From: Candidatus Aminicenantota bacterium
Lineage (GTDB): Bacteria; Acidobacteriota; Aminicenantia; Aminicenantales; Aminicenantaceae
DNA: 10,257 nt
Direction of reading: 5' to 3'
Assembly (NCBI GenBank): GCA_016926925.1
Contig: JAFGNQ010000315.1
Coordinates: 1-10,257 of the forward strand
Under the pieces are notes generated by a model. It ran no database searches. It was given only the letters and a program-made list of their open reading frames with translations, and was not told the DNA's origin. Position 1 is the stretch's first letter; each line of letters begins with the position of its first letter. The translations under genes and the position numbers were made by a program. Of this stretch, positions 1 to 7,253 are shown in pieces.

Positions 1-103
1 ATGAGCCTGGGTTGATATGTTAAATTTTATTCCCAAAGATAAAGTTTTGCTAAAAATTTTCAAATCGTGATATGAATATCTGTATACCTAAAGCGTTGCC
101 ATT

Positions 104-1924
104 ATGATTAGACAATTATCTTTCATCTGCCAACAGACTTGGTCCAAATTTCATCCGCCCTCGGTTCTCTGCTTGATCCTTCTTGTCTTTGCATTGACTC
201 AGCTTTCTGCCATCGGTTGGGACCTGCCGGGTACTTTTACCTGGGAGAACGATGGAGTCGCTCCGCGAGATATATTCGCCGGTATTGCATTGAATATCAG
301 ACCGGGTGAAGGTCATAATTACCCACTATTCCACTACCTCATCCTGGGATTGCTCTGCCTTCCTATCCTGTTACCGGCTGCCGTCACGGCTCCCGACTGG
401 TCGATTGGTTCGTTAAAAAAGGTCATTCTCACTGTGCCGGTTATGACGAACTGTGCCTTGGTTGCCAAGGCCTTGGCCGTTGCGATGAGTGTGGTTACAA
501 TTCTGGTCTTGGCCCGAATCGTCCGGAGAACAGTGAACGATCGGGCAGCGATTTGGACGGCGCTGTTCGCTGCGACCAACCTTTCATTTGCCTATTACGG
601 GCGGGTCACAAATCTCGACGGCCCTTATCTCATGTGGACGGTGCTGGCCATCGACCGCTTGCTGACAATCGCGAAGCGCGGAGCCCCTCGCGATTACATT
701 TTGTTCGGACTCTTTGCTGCGGCATCGGTAGCGACCAAGGACCAAGCGTATTCTACATATGTGTTGGTAATCCCAATATATATGATCGTTCTCCCTCTGC
801 TCCGCCGAGTCAAGTTAGCTGCGCTCTCGAGCCACTGGAGGTATCTCGGTCTGGCTGTGCTCACAGGATTGTTGGGTCTGGGTGTTCTCGGAGGCGGCCT
901 AATCAATCCGACCGGATTCGCGGCTCGACTCTCAAAACTGATAGGAAGCTCCAGTCAAGACTGGCGTCAGTACGCAGCTGGATTGGCGGGAATATGGGCG
1001 AATCTACGGGACCTTTTCCTCAGCCAAAACGATTTCTGGTGGCCATGGCCGTTGGTCATTTTGGCCTGGCTGGGTGTGTTTGCAGCCGTGTCGAGACCTG
1101 GGCTGGGCGGCTTGAAAGTTTGGTCTTGGCGTCTGCTTCCACTGATTGCCGGAGTGAGCAGTCTGGCTTTCTTCACCCTGGTAGTAGCTCGCCATACACA
1201 TAGATTTGCACTTCCCATGGGACTTTGGCTGGCTTACTATGGAGGCGTCGGTTGTGAGGGGCTTTTGCAAGAGATTGAACGGCTTGACGACAGGGCTCCT
1301 AAAATAAGAAGCCGGATGCGACGGATTCCTCACACCATACTCCTTGCCTTGATAGTCTGGGCGGGCGGTTACAGTTTCCAGGTTCATCTGACACAATGGG
1401 GTGATGCACGCCGGGCTGTCCAGCACTTCTTAACACAACTTCCCGGAGGAACTGTTATAGAAACCTACGGCAAACTTGTTTACCTTCCGCACTTTGATAC
1501 TACGTCGAATTCTCTCTACCGCGTTCAACGCGTCGGACCCGACCATCCTGACAAGCGAAATCCTATCGTCGGCGCTGAGGAGATTCAAGCTCCCTTCAGT
1601 GAGCTAAACAATCGCAATCCCGATGTGCTGGTTATACCCGAGGGCTTTGCCGGCCGCTTCTTGCCGAGGGAATTCGAGAGAGGGCGAGCCAGCTCAGAAG
1701 TGTGGAAACGTGCATGGAAGGATAAAGACGCCCGGGAATTCTTCAGAGCGGCAGTCGCGGGCGATCTGCCAGGTTACCGGATGGTCTGTTTTGAACCAAG
1801 AATTCCCCAGTGGGCACAAAAGCTCGGTGCCCGTCCGGTTGTCGTTCACGGAAGCACGGGAAGAAAGGTATGGGTGTTTATGCGGAAATGGATAGCGGCT
1901 TCTATCTTGAACACGCTTCACTGA
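104..1924 (+). CDS. GT-C fold membrane glycosyltransferase, GT39/PMT (ArnT-like) family
   Basis: This 606-residue integral membrane protein probably transfers a sugar from a polyprenyl-phosphate donor on the periplasmic side of the inner membrane; donor and acceptor cannot be read from the sequence. The N-terminal helix is at about residues 21-37. It is followed by a loop with the acidic motif W47-E-N-D50, which occupies the position of the catalytic acid in GT-C enzymes, and by H71-N-Y-P-L. Further hydrophobic helices run to about residue 430. The segment with R167 and L171-D172-G-P resembles the second conserved PMT motif. Residues from about 440 to 606 form a soluble C-terminal domain. ATG at 104 is the first possible start, because an in-frame TAA lies at 89-91, yet it has no clear Shine-Dalgarno. 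A weak promoter-like pair (TTGCTA at 47-52, TATGAA at 71-76) lies upstream. The gene looks richer in G+C than the operon that follows and is separated from it by 349 bases, so it is probably a separate unit. The family call is firm; the role is unknown. Confidence 0.82.
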   Translation: MIRQLSFICQQTWSKFHPPSVLCLILLVFALTQLSAIGWDLPGTFTWENDGVAPRDIFAGIALNIRPGEGHNYPLFHYLILGLLCLPILLPAAVTAPDWSIGSLKKVILTVPVMTNCALVAKALAVAMSVVTILVLARIVRRTVNDRAAIWTALFAATNLSFAYYGRVTNLDGPYLMWTVLAIDRLLTIAKRGAPRDYILFGLFAAASVATKDQAYSTYVLVIPIYMIVLPLLRRVKLAALSSHWRYLGLAVLTGLLGLGVLGGGLINPTGFAARLSKLIGSSSQDWRQYAAGLAGIWANLRDLFLSQNDFWWPWPLVILAWLGVFAAVSRPGLGGLKVWSWRLLPLIAGVSSLAFFTLVVARHTHRFALPMGLWLAYYGGVGCEGLLQEIERLDDRAPKIRSRMRRIPHTILLALIVWAGGYSFQVHLTQWGDARRAVQHFLTQLPGGTVIETYGKLVYLPHFDTTSNSLYRVQRVGPDHPDKRNPIVGAEEIQAPFSELNNRNPDVLVIPEGFAGRFLPREFERGRASSEVWKRAWKDKDAREFFRAAVAGDLPGYRMVCFEPRIPQWAQKLGARPVVVHGSTGRKVWVFMRKWIAASILNTLH

Positions 1925-2061
1925 GAATCGCAACCATATTTTGGCCGTTTGCAGGGTTCCGTGGGAGCTCGGAGGAAGGGGTGATTTCTCTTAACTTCTA
2001 TACTGACTTAAAATAAATGAGGTGGTTTTACCTGTCTTTTACGATCATCGAACTCTATGTC

Positions 2062-2080
2062 TCACCTCCCGGGAGGGTGA
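2062..2080. repeat. Imperfect inverted repeat upstream of the operon promoter
   Basis: TCACCTCCCGGGAGGGTGA is a near-palindrome: it becomes perfect if one G in the right half is skipped. The outer half-site TCACC recurs at 2098-2102, so GGTGA at 2076-2080 can pair with either copy. The stretch lies about 35 to 50 bases upstream of the predicted -35 box, where an activator would bind. No T-run follows, so it does not look like a terminator. A role as a regulator binding site is inference. Confidence 0.4.
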
Positions 2081-2106
2081 AATATACTCCCCCGATATCA
2101 CCCCCT

Positions 2107-2130
2107 CCGGCGATTTACACTCCAAGCCGG
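2107..2130. repeat. Inverted repeat CCGGC-N14-GCCGG around the -35 box
   Basis: The half-sites CCGGC (2107-2111) and GCCGG (2126-2130) are perfect inverted copies. They flank the predicted -35 hexamer and reach into the spacer, a position where a bound dimeric regulator would block polymerase. Five-base arms are short enough to occur by chance, so an operator is only a possibility. Confidence 0.3.
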
Positions 2131-2142
2131 CTTTTCTATCAT
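2114..2142 (+). promoter_or_regulatory. Sigma-70-like promoter for the polysaccharide operon
   Basis: The -35 box TTTACA (2114-2119) and the -10 box TATCAT (2137-2142) each match five of six consensus bases, and the spacer is exactly 17 bases. Transcription would start near 2149, about 125 bases before the first operon gene. The position, directly upstream of a run of overlapping same-strand genes, supports the call. No other pair I noticed in this gap is as good. Confidence 0.5.
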
Positions 2143-2273
2143 TAACATGAGTTTGAAAGACCTTAGGTGGGAGTTCTCAAGGATACCGAAGTGATCAATC
2201 AAAAGTCGATGCCTTACATTCTTGAGGATTTCTTCATCATATGAGGCAATGAAACGCTCTATCACAGAAGGCC

Positions 2274-3044
2274 ATGGAAAAATCGCAAATTTATTACCAC
2301 CGGGCACATCGAAAAACATCTTTTTCCTGGAATAGATTCCTGCTCGAATTCATGGCTTTTGTTCCCCAGTGCTGGGTGTTCATTCTGTTTTGCTATCCTT
2401 TTGTAACACAGATCGCCGCCCAATATCTCATCCGCTGGAATCCTCCGCTCAATCCGGGCACAGCGTCGATTTTTAAGGAGACGACCTTTTTGTTCGGCCG
2501 AATCTTCACTCCTGAACTAGCCGGGAAATATCCCACGCCTCAGTTCTCTTATGCAGTTTTTGTAGCCGCTCTCGGTGGAATTCTGCTGACCTTGAAGATC
2601 CGAATCCCCAAGCCCGTGGCCGTATGGGTTTGCTTTGTCAGTTTGATCGGCATGGCTTCTTCGCTATTTTTTATATTTTTGCCGTCGCTATTTCCTTACA
2701 CGATTCAACAATTTGCGGAAATATTCGTAAAGACCGAGATTGCGGTATGGTTGTGCATTCCCATAATAATGAGTTTTTCCTTATTGCCCATTCCGTCGAC
2801 AATGCTCTCTAAATTTGCAGCCATCATCTTCACCCTGTTCTACGCGATGGCCTTCGGACTGGTTCGCTATGTGCTTTTTGTTACTATCCTGGTGCGCTTT
2901 TCTTATATATTCATGGCTGTACTCTTTTTCTGTTTCGGGCCGTTCATCGATTTCATATCCGTGGTAGGGGTGTATTCTTTTTACGTCAGTACCGTTTCCA
3001 AAAAGATCAACCAAGACTTGAGGGTGTGGAATTGGTCGTATTGA
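2274..3044 (+). CDS. Orphan polytopic membrane protein, first gene of the polysaccharide operon
   Basis: I do not recognise this 256-residue protein. After a basic N-terminus of about 26 residues it shows roughly six hydrophobic segments, near 28-48, 92-107, 115-137, 153-173, 180-206 and 208-235. A more polar loop rich in Pro, Gly and Phe runs from about 50 to 90. Two arginines, R198 and R208, sit inside the last hydrophobic part, and the segment F221-G-P-F-I-D226 looks like a conserved turn. There is no His in the membrane part, so the Cys-Arg-His set of exosortases is absent. The start is uncertain: ATG 2274 has only AGAAGG two bases upstream, and ATG 2352 (residue 27) has no better site. 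The 3' end overlaps the next gene by 19 bases, which implies coupled translation with the synthase. An accessory subunit of the synthase or exporter is a reasonable inference from context only. Confidence 0.65.
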   Translation: MEKSQIYYHRAHRKTSFSWNRFLLEFMAFVPQCWVFILFCYPFVTQIAAQYLIRWNPPLNPGTASIFKETTFLFGRIFTPELAGKYPTPQFSYAVFVAALGGILLTLKIRIPKPVAVWVCFVSLIGMASSLFFIFLPSLFPYTIQQFAEIFVKTEIAVWLCIPIIMSFSLLPIPSTMLSKFAAIIFTLFYAMAFGLVRYVLFVTILVRFSYIFMAVLFFCFGPFIDFISVVGVYSFYVSTVSKKINQDLRVWNWSY

Positions 3045-4297
3045 TTTTGAAGATTTACCTCAGCCTGACGGCAATCGTCATGATTGTTTATTTTTTGCGG
3101 CATTTCATTTTCACATTGAACCGGCTCTTAGGAGAACAGCGGATATATTATCAAGACATTCTGGATTCCGACCTTCCGAATCTTTCGGTTCTGGTGCCTA
3201 TGCACAACGAAGAAAAAGTCGCCGCGGACATTTTAGATCTCCTGATTGCATCGGATTACCCGCATGACAAACTGGAGATCATTCCCATAAACGACCACTC
3301 TGAAGACAGGACCGCCGAGATTGTCGATGATTATGCCCGCCGGCACCCCGTAATCAAACCGCTACACAGAACTCAGGGCAGGAGGGGGAAACCCTCCGGA
3401 TTGAACGAAGCCCTTCTGACTGCGACAGGCGAGATTGCGGTTGTGTTCGATGCGGATTACCTTCCCCCCAAAGGGATTTTGAGAGACATGGCCGTGGCCT
3501 TCAAGGATCCAGAAGTGGGGGCTATGATGGGCCGGGTGATTCCCAGCAATACCCCAAAGTGTCTGCTGACACGACTTCTGGATCTCGAAAGATCTGCGGG
3601 ATACCAGATCGATCAGCAAGCCCGGTACAATTTGCGTCTCGTCCCTCAGTACGGAGGGACAGTCGGAGCATTTCGGCTGAATCTTCTATTGTCACTCGGC
3701 GGATTCGATGAAGATATTCTTGCCGAGGATACGGAGCTGACCTATAAATTTTTCGTGAACGGATGGAAAGTCATCTACGCGAGCCGGGTTGAATGCTACG
3801 AGGAAGCACCGGAGCAGTGGCCCGTAAGAGCCCGCCAAATCAAGAGGTGGGCGCGGGGGCACACACAAGTTCTGTTCAAATATCTTGTTCCCTTTCTGAA
3901 ATCGCAGCATGTCTCTCCCTGGGTAAAGATCGATGGTGTGCTCCTCCTATTCATTTATTTCGTCCCCGTTCTAATTTCTTTGGGATTTGTTTTTTCCCTT
4001 GTTCTCTTTTTTCTCGGGGAGATGCAGGTGGTGGAAAGCCTCTTTTTATTTCTGCTTGTGGTCGCCTACAATACCTTCGGCAATTTTGCTCCTTTCAACC
4101 AGCTTGGTATCGCCGCTATGATCGACGGATCCACTTACAGAATCCGGTTGATCCCGCTTATCTTTTTTATCTTCTTGTTCAATTTATGGTATTCCTCCCT
4201 CGGCTTCATCAATGCATTGCTGGATCTCCTGTTCAAACGGGAAATCTTATGGCAGAAGACGGACAGGTTCAGAGTAGATACGGAGAGTCAGAGATGA
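3026..4297 (+). CDS. Processive-type GT2 polysaccharide synthase (PgaC/BcsA/YaiP-like)
   Basis: This inner-membrane family 2 glycosyltransferase probably polymerises a nucleotide-sugar on the cytoplasmic face and feeds the chain through its own membrane channel. One N-terminal helix (about 3-25) precedes the GT-A domain. The domain begins with L53-S-V-L-V-P-M-H-N-E-E and contains D90 and D94 (I-N-D-H-S-E-D), the DXD motif D142-A-D144, G210-G-T-V-G-A-F, the acid pair E234-D235, and Q271-I-K-R-W275, the QxxRW signature of processive synthases. Three or so helices follow (about 303-330, 336-352 and 372-395), ending in a W409-Q-K-T-D-R tail typical of this subfamily. There is no PilZ domain, so direct c-di-GMP control like that of BcsA is not evident. 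GTG 3026 is the longest start. TTG 3032 sits seven bases after GAGGG and may be the true one. The gene overlaps its neighbours on both sides. The family is certain; the sugar is not. Confidence 0.9.
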   Translation: MELVVLILKIYLSLTAIVMIVYFLRHFIFTLNRLLGEQRIYYQDILDSDLPNLSVLVPMHNEEKVAADILDLLIASDYPHDKLEIIPINDHSEDRTAEIVDDYARRHPVIKPLHRTQGRRGKPSGLNEALLTATGEIAVVFDADYLPPKGILRDMAVAFKDPEVGAMMGRVIPSNTPKCLLTRLLDLERSAGYQIDQQARYNLRLVPQYGGTVGAFRLNLLLSLGGFDEDILAEDTELTYKFFVNGWKVIYASRVECYEEAPEQWPVRARQIKRWARGHTQVLFKYLVPFLKSQHVSPWVKIDGVLLLFIYFVPVLISLGFVFSLVLFFLGEMQVVESLFLFLLVVAYNTFGNFAPFNQLGIAAMIDGSTYRIRLIPLIFFIFLFNLWYSSLGFINALLDLLFKREILWQKTDRFRVDTESQR

Positions 4298-5313
4298 TGT
4301 TCATACTTTTTACGATATTCCTGTTAATGCTCCTTATTCCTTTTCTTCCTGGAATCCAGGAATTGATAAGACCGAAAGATCCCTTTGCTCTCCCCATCAA
4401 TTTGAACTACAGCAGGGATCCGAGATTCTTCGGAAAATCATTCAGGGCAATCCTTCAAAAGTCTTTAGATTATTCGAAAACCCTCAATGAAGGCATACAG
4501 TCCATTCGGCTATCCAAGGAGGAGATAATAGAAATTCGGGGAAAAATGACCGTCCCTGAGGATACCCGCATCGATCATATTCTGTACATCACCGGCAATT
4601 TGATTTCTCGTGAGGACTGTGTTTTTGATAAAGAGATCTACGTCCGCGGAAGGGCAACAATAGGAGAGAACTGCAAGGTCAGAGCTTTGGCGGCTGAAGG
4701 CAGAATTTCTCTGGGCAGGCAAACGAAAGTGATCCGATGGGTGGATTCAGAAGATAATATTCTGGTGGACAAGCGGTGTGATTTGGGATGGAATATCTCT
4801 TGCGAAGGCAAGTTGCAGATCGGCTCGGAATGTCTTTTCCGTCGCCTTTTCGGAATGCCAATCGTGACTTGGGATAAAAACGAATCGAATCACATCTCCC
4901 CGAAAAACAGAGTAGCCTTCGACATCACTCAAACCGCCCTCATAACAGACTCTGAATGGACCGTCATACCCCCTGCGGCCAGAATTGACAAAGCCATCAT
5001 ATCCAAACAAAATCTTCTCATCAAATGCGGAAGTGTCGTTCATGGAGATATCAAAAGCCATAGAAAACTCCTCCTCGAGGACAGAGTGCGCATAGTCGGG
5101 AATGTGTTCGCCGAAGGAGATGTCACTGTCGGTGCTGCCTGCCGTATCCTGGGAAATGTCTTTTCTCAAGGGGCTGTGAAAATCGGTAGAATGGCCAGAA
5201 TAGGAAAAGCCGGTAAGGTGAAGTCCCTAGTTTGTCGTAAAGAATTATCACTGGATTCAAATGTTGTCATCTATGGCTATGTGATTTCCGGAAAAAGAGG
5301 TGAGGTCCTGTGA
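4294..5313 (+). CDS. Membrane-anchored bactofilin/hexapeptide-like beta-helix protein
   Basis: This 339-residue protein has one N-terminal hydrophobic anchor (about 2-19) and then a charged linker. Two blocks of short repeating beta-strand turns follow, at roughly 90-185 and 245-335. They have the spacing of bactofilin (polymer-forming) or left-handed hexapeptide helices: I-T-G-N-L-I, I-Y-V-R-G-R-A-T-I-G, V-V-H-G-D-I, I-V-G-N-V-F-A-E-G-D-V-T-V-G. A region of about 60 residues with no obvious repeats, W148 to about 240, splits the helix. Bactofilins form filaments that localise envelope enzymes, and hexapeptide proteins are often acyltransferases; I see no clear catalytic His, so a scaffold is favoured. 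The start ATG 4294 follows GGAGAG (4282-4287) by six bases and overlaps the synthase stop as ATGA; ATG 4297 is adjacent. The open frame reaches back inside the synthase gene, but that part is a shadow. It overlaps the deacetylase downstream by four bases. Confidence 0.78.
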   Translation: MMFILFTIFLLMLLIPFLPGIQELIRPKDPFALPINLNYSRDPRFFGKSFRAILQKSLDYSKTLNEGIQSIRLSKEEIIEIRGKMTVPEDTRIDHILYITGNLISREDCVFDKEIYVRGRATIGENCKVRALAAEGRISLGRQTKVIRWVDSEDNILVDKRCDLGWNISCEGKLQIGSECLFRRLFGMPIVTWDKNESNHISPKNRVAFDITQTALITDSEWTVIPPAARIDKAIISKQNLLIKCGSVVHGDIKSHRKLLLEDRVRIVGNVFAEGDVTVGAACRILGNVFSQGAVKIGRMARIGKAGKVKSLVCRKELSLDSNVVIYGYVISGKRGEVL

Positions 5314-7148
5314 AGAAGGTCTTGATCGCAGCAGGGATTTTTGCTCTGATTGCCTTCTCTTTCTTTAATTTCAGGTTGTTCCAAAAAGGCCGACGCATTT
5401 CGCAAGGGAAAGAGATCAAAGCTCTGTTGGTTTATACATCGACTTTCGAAAAAGATTATGCTCATTTATTGAAAGCCTACATCAGCATATGCGAAGAAGA
5501 AGGCATTCCCCATGAAGGACTTACAGCCCATCTGCTCCTGTCTCTTCCTGCCGGCGATGTTGTAAGAACCCATCCTGTCATCATCTTTCCGGATGGAGTG
5601 GCCAGAAATCTTCCCCTGGAGCTGGGAATTTGGGTAAAAGAGTATCTCAGGCAGGGGGGGAATGTTCTGATTGCCTATGATCCGGGTACTGTGGACGCGA
5701 AAGGCGCATTCCGCAAGGAAGCGCTCTTTTCCGATATCACGGGAATCAACTACATTACCTACGACCTCTTTCGAGATAAAGCCTACACGCTAGGCAACAT
5801 AAAATTTCTGGACGAAACGAGATCTGCATTTTTTCAAGTTCCGTATGGCAAAACGGCTGAAGGCCTTCTTCTTGGCGGCTATGCCTACGGAAAGTTGGAA
5901 TATCCCATAGCCAGAAATGAATTTATGCAGAGCATCGATGCGAAAGATATTTTTGCTATGGCTATAACCCAGGACGGGGAAGAATTCCCAGCAATCGTCA
6001 TGAGACGTTATGGCAAGGGAAATGTCCTCTATGTAAACCTTCCCTTAGGGCATTTGAAATGTTTTTCGGATGATTTCCCTCTTCGTGCCGTACTTCGCAC
6101 ATTTCTCTTTGAAGTTGTGAAAATGCCTCATATTCTGAATACGCCCTTCGGAAAGGGAGGATTGGTGATAAACTGGCATATCGATGCCAACGTCGACTGG
6201 AAAAGCATCCTTTATATGCTGGGTGAGGGGTACCTTACGAAAGATATCCGCTACTCTCTCCACATAACCGCGGGCGATTACAGGGACAAGCAAGGCGACG
6301 GATTGGGATTCGATGCCTGCGGCCAGGGAAAGTCCTATTTGGAGCTCATCAAGCATTATGGCAGCTTCGGTTCTCATGGAGGCTGGGCTCACAATTGGTT
6401 CTCGGGAAATATCGAGAAAGGCGCCTTTAATAAAAAGGAGATTTTTGAATACATCAAGAAAAATAACGAGTGCCTGGAGAGTATCGTCGATTACAAGATC
6501 GTTGAATACGCAGCACCCAACGGCACTCACCCTCAGCCGGTCACGACGGAAGTGTTGGAGGATCTCGGATTTATTGCATATTACTATACGGGCGACACCG
6601 GTTCTTCTCCCAACAGAACTTTTTTCAATGGAGTAAAGCTGTCGGATAGAATTATCGCCTTCCCGATTCTGACGTTCGGAAAAGCTGCTTCTTTTTATGA
6701 AATGGAAAGGAACGGCTATACAGAAGAGGAAGTCCGTGAATGGCTGACAAGAACCACGAATTATGTGATCCGGAACAGAACAGTGAGGCTTATTTACTCG
6801 CATCCTTATGACATTCCCGAATATCCGGATGCCCTAATGTCGTTTTTAGAATACGCGAAACAAAAACAGATCGATGGAAATCTGCATATCGACACGATGT
6901 CTCAGTTTGCAAATTTCTTGTTGAAGTTTCTTAAAACGGAATACCGCTTCATGCCTGAGAATAATAGATTGAGCATATCATTGAGCAATCCTGAGGGATT
7001 GGAAGGGATTGCCATCGCCGTTCCCAAAGATGGATACCAAAAGCCCTATGGGCAGGCGCTCTCTATTGAGGAGGATGGGACTTTTTATTATATGACGGTT
7101 ATGCAGAAATGCAAGAACCGAACGATTTCCCTGAATGTGCAGGAATGA
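5310..7148 (+). CDS. Membrane-anchored polysaccharide deacetylase (CE4/NodB-like) with an N-terminal amidotransferase-like domain
   Basis: This 612-residue protein probably removes acetyl groups from the polymer on the periplasmic side. A Lys-Lys start and a hydrophobic stretch (3-23) form a signal anchor. Residues about 37-270 resemble a class I glutamine-amidotransferase/ThuA-type fold, with H88-P-V-I-I-F-P-D-G and the late strand Y234-G-K-G-N-V-L-Y-V, but no Cys-His-Glu triad is obvious. From about 283 a NodB-like domain follows. It has W289-H-I-D292 and D296 where CE4 enzymes have their Asp pair, H356 and H361 as likely metal ligands, A402-P-N-G-T-H407 in place of the Arg-x-Pro-x-Gly motif, and late H498-P and H526-I-D-T. 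The two His are five residues apart rather than the usual four. A beta-rich tail covers about 545-612. GTG 5310 has AGGTGAGG just upstream and overlaps the previous stop by four bases. Deacetylase identity is likely; substrate and activity are inferred. Confidence 0.8.
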   Translation: MKKVLIAAGIFALIAFSFFNFRLFQKGRRISQGKEIKALLVYTSTFEKDYAHLLKAYISICEEEGIPHEGLTAHLLLSLPAGDVVRTHPVIIFPDGVARNLPLELGIWVKEYLRQGGNVLIAYDPGTVDAKGAFRKEALFSDITGINYITYDLFRDKAYTLGNIKFLDETRSAFFQVPYGKTAEGLLLGGYAYGKLEYPIARNEFMQSIDAKDIFAMAITQDGEEFPAIVMRRYGKGNVLYVNLPLGHLKCFSDDFPLRAVLRTFLFEVVKMPHILNTPFGKGGLVINWHIDANVDWKSILYMLGEGYLTKDIRYSLHITAGDYRDKQGDGLGFDACGQGKSYLELIKHYGSFGSHGGWAHNWFSGNIEKGAFNKKEIFEYIKKNNECLESIVDYKIVEYAAPNGTHPQPVTTEVLEDLGFIAYYYTGDTGSSPNRTFFNGVKLSDRIIAFPILTFGKAASFYEMERNGYTEEEVREWLTRTTNYVIRNRTVRLIYSHPYDIPEYPDALMSFLEYAKQKQIDGNLHIDTMSQFANFLLKFLKTEYRFMPENNRLSISLSNPEGLEGIAIAVPKDGYQKPYGQALSIEEDGTFYYMTVMQKCKNRTISLNVQE

Positions 7149-7249
7149 TGATTTCCAGGAAAGCAGGCTTTCTGAGGAAGCGAACCTTTGTCGCTTTTAC
7201 CGGAATTTTGACAATGATCGCGCATTGTTTTTGTCGAAAGAGGAGATAG
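7145..7249 (+). CDS. Possible 34-residue basic membrane peptide
   Basis: A short frame starts with ATG-ATG overlapping the deacetylase stop and ends at TAG 7247-7249, just before the wecB start at 7254. The peptide would be highly basic at both ends (R-K...R-K-R and C-R-K-R-R) around one short hydrophobic span, T14-F-V-A-F-T-G-I-L-T-M-I-A. AGGA at 7141-7144 touches the first ATG and lies three bases before the second, which is tight for a ribosome site. It could be a coupled small membrane peptide or only chance reading of a 105-base gap. Conservation would decide. Confidence 0.25.
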   Translation: MMISRKAGFLRKRTFVAFTGILTMIAHCFCRKRR

Positions 7250-7253
7250 TCAC

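Larger units (their letters stand above)
1925..2273. other. Non-coding region carrying the promoter area of the polysaccharide operon
   Basis: I see no convincing gene in these 349 bases. A weak hairpin (AGGT at 2020-2023 with ACCT at 2030-2033, then TCTTTT at 2035-2040) could end transcription of the upstream gene, but a 4-base-pair stem is poor evidence. Inverted repeats lie at 2062-2080 and 2107-2130, and a sigma-70-like promoter at 2114-2142. The predicted transcript would have a leader of about 125 bases (from about 2149) before the first operon gene. I recognise no known riboswitch in that leader. Confidence 0.6.

Noticed and set aside
47..76. Promoter-like pair TTGCTA / TATGAA with an 18-base spacer upstream of the first gene.
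   Set aside because: Each box matches only about four of six consensus bases, and the region is A+T-rich, so chance matches are expected; mentioned only in the gene entry.
553..1203. Second + strand frame of 216 codons within the GT-C gene.
   Set aside because: Its composition (rich in Ser, Arg, Cys and Pro) is typical of a shifted frame, while the main frame gives coherent membrane helices and family motifs.
2149..2273. The 125-base leader checked for a riboswitch or attenuator, including the short palindrome ACCTTAGGT at 2160-2168.
   Set aside because: No known riboswitch core was recognised, and the palindrome leaves no room for a hairpin loop.
2098..2319. Minus-strand frame of 73 codons in the promoter gap, with AGGA a few bases before its ATG and a fairly protein-like composition.
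   Set aside because: It overlaps the start of the + strand membrane protein by 46 bases and covers the predicted promoter, and I recognise no family. It could be a gene remnant; a homology search would settle it, but I do not call it.
3793..4293. Upstream extension of the beta-helix protein frame, open back to 3793 inside the synthase gene.
   Set aside because: The synthase frame carries clear GT2 motifs and membrane helices over this stretch. The extension looks like out-of-frame reading, and the start at 4294 has a good ribosome site and ATGA coupling.
6045..6803. Long minus-strand frame (252 codons) opposite the deacetylase.
   Set aside because: The + strand frame contains the deacetylase motifs. 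The antisense frame has no recognisable domain and no supporting start site, so it is a shadow of the coding strand.
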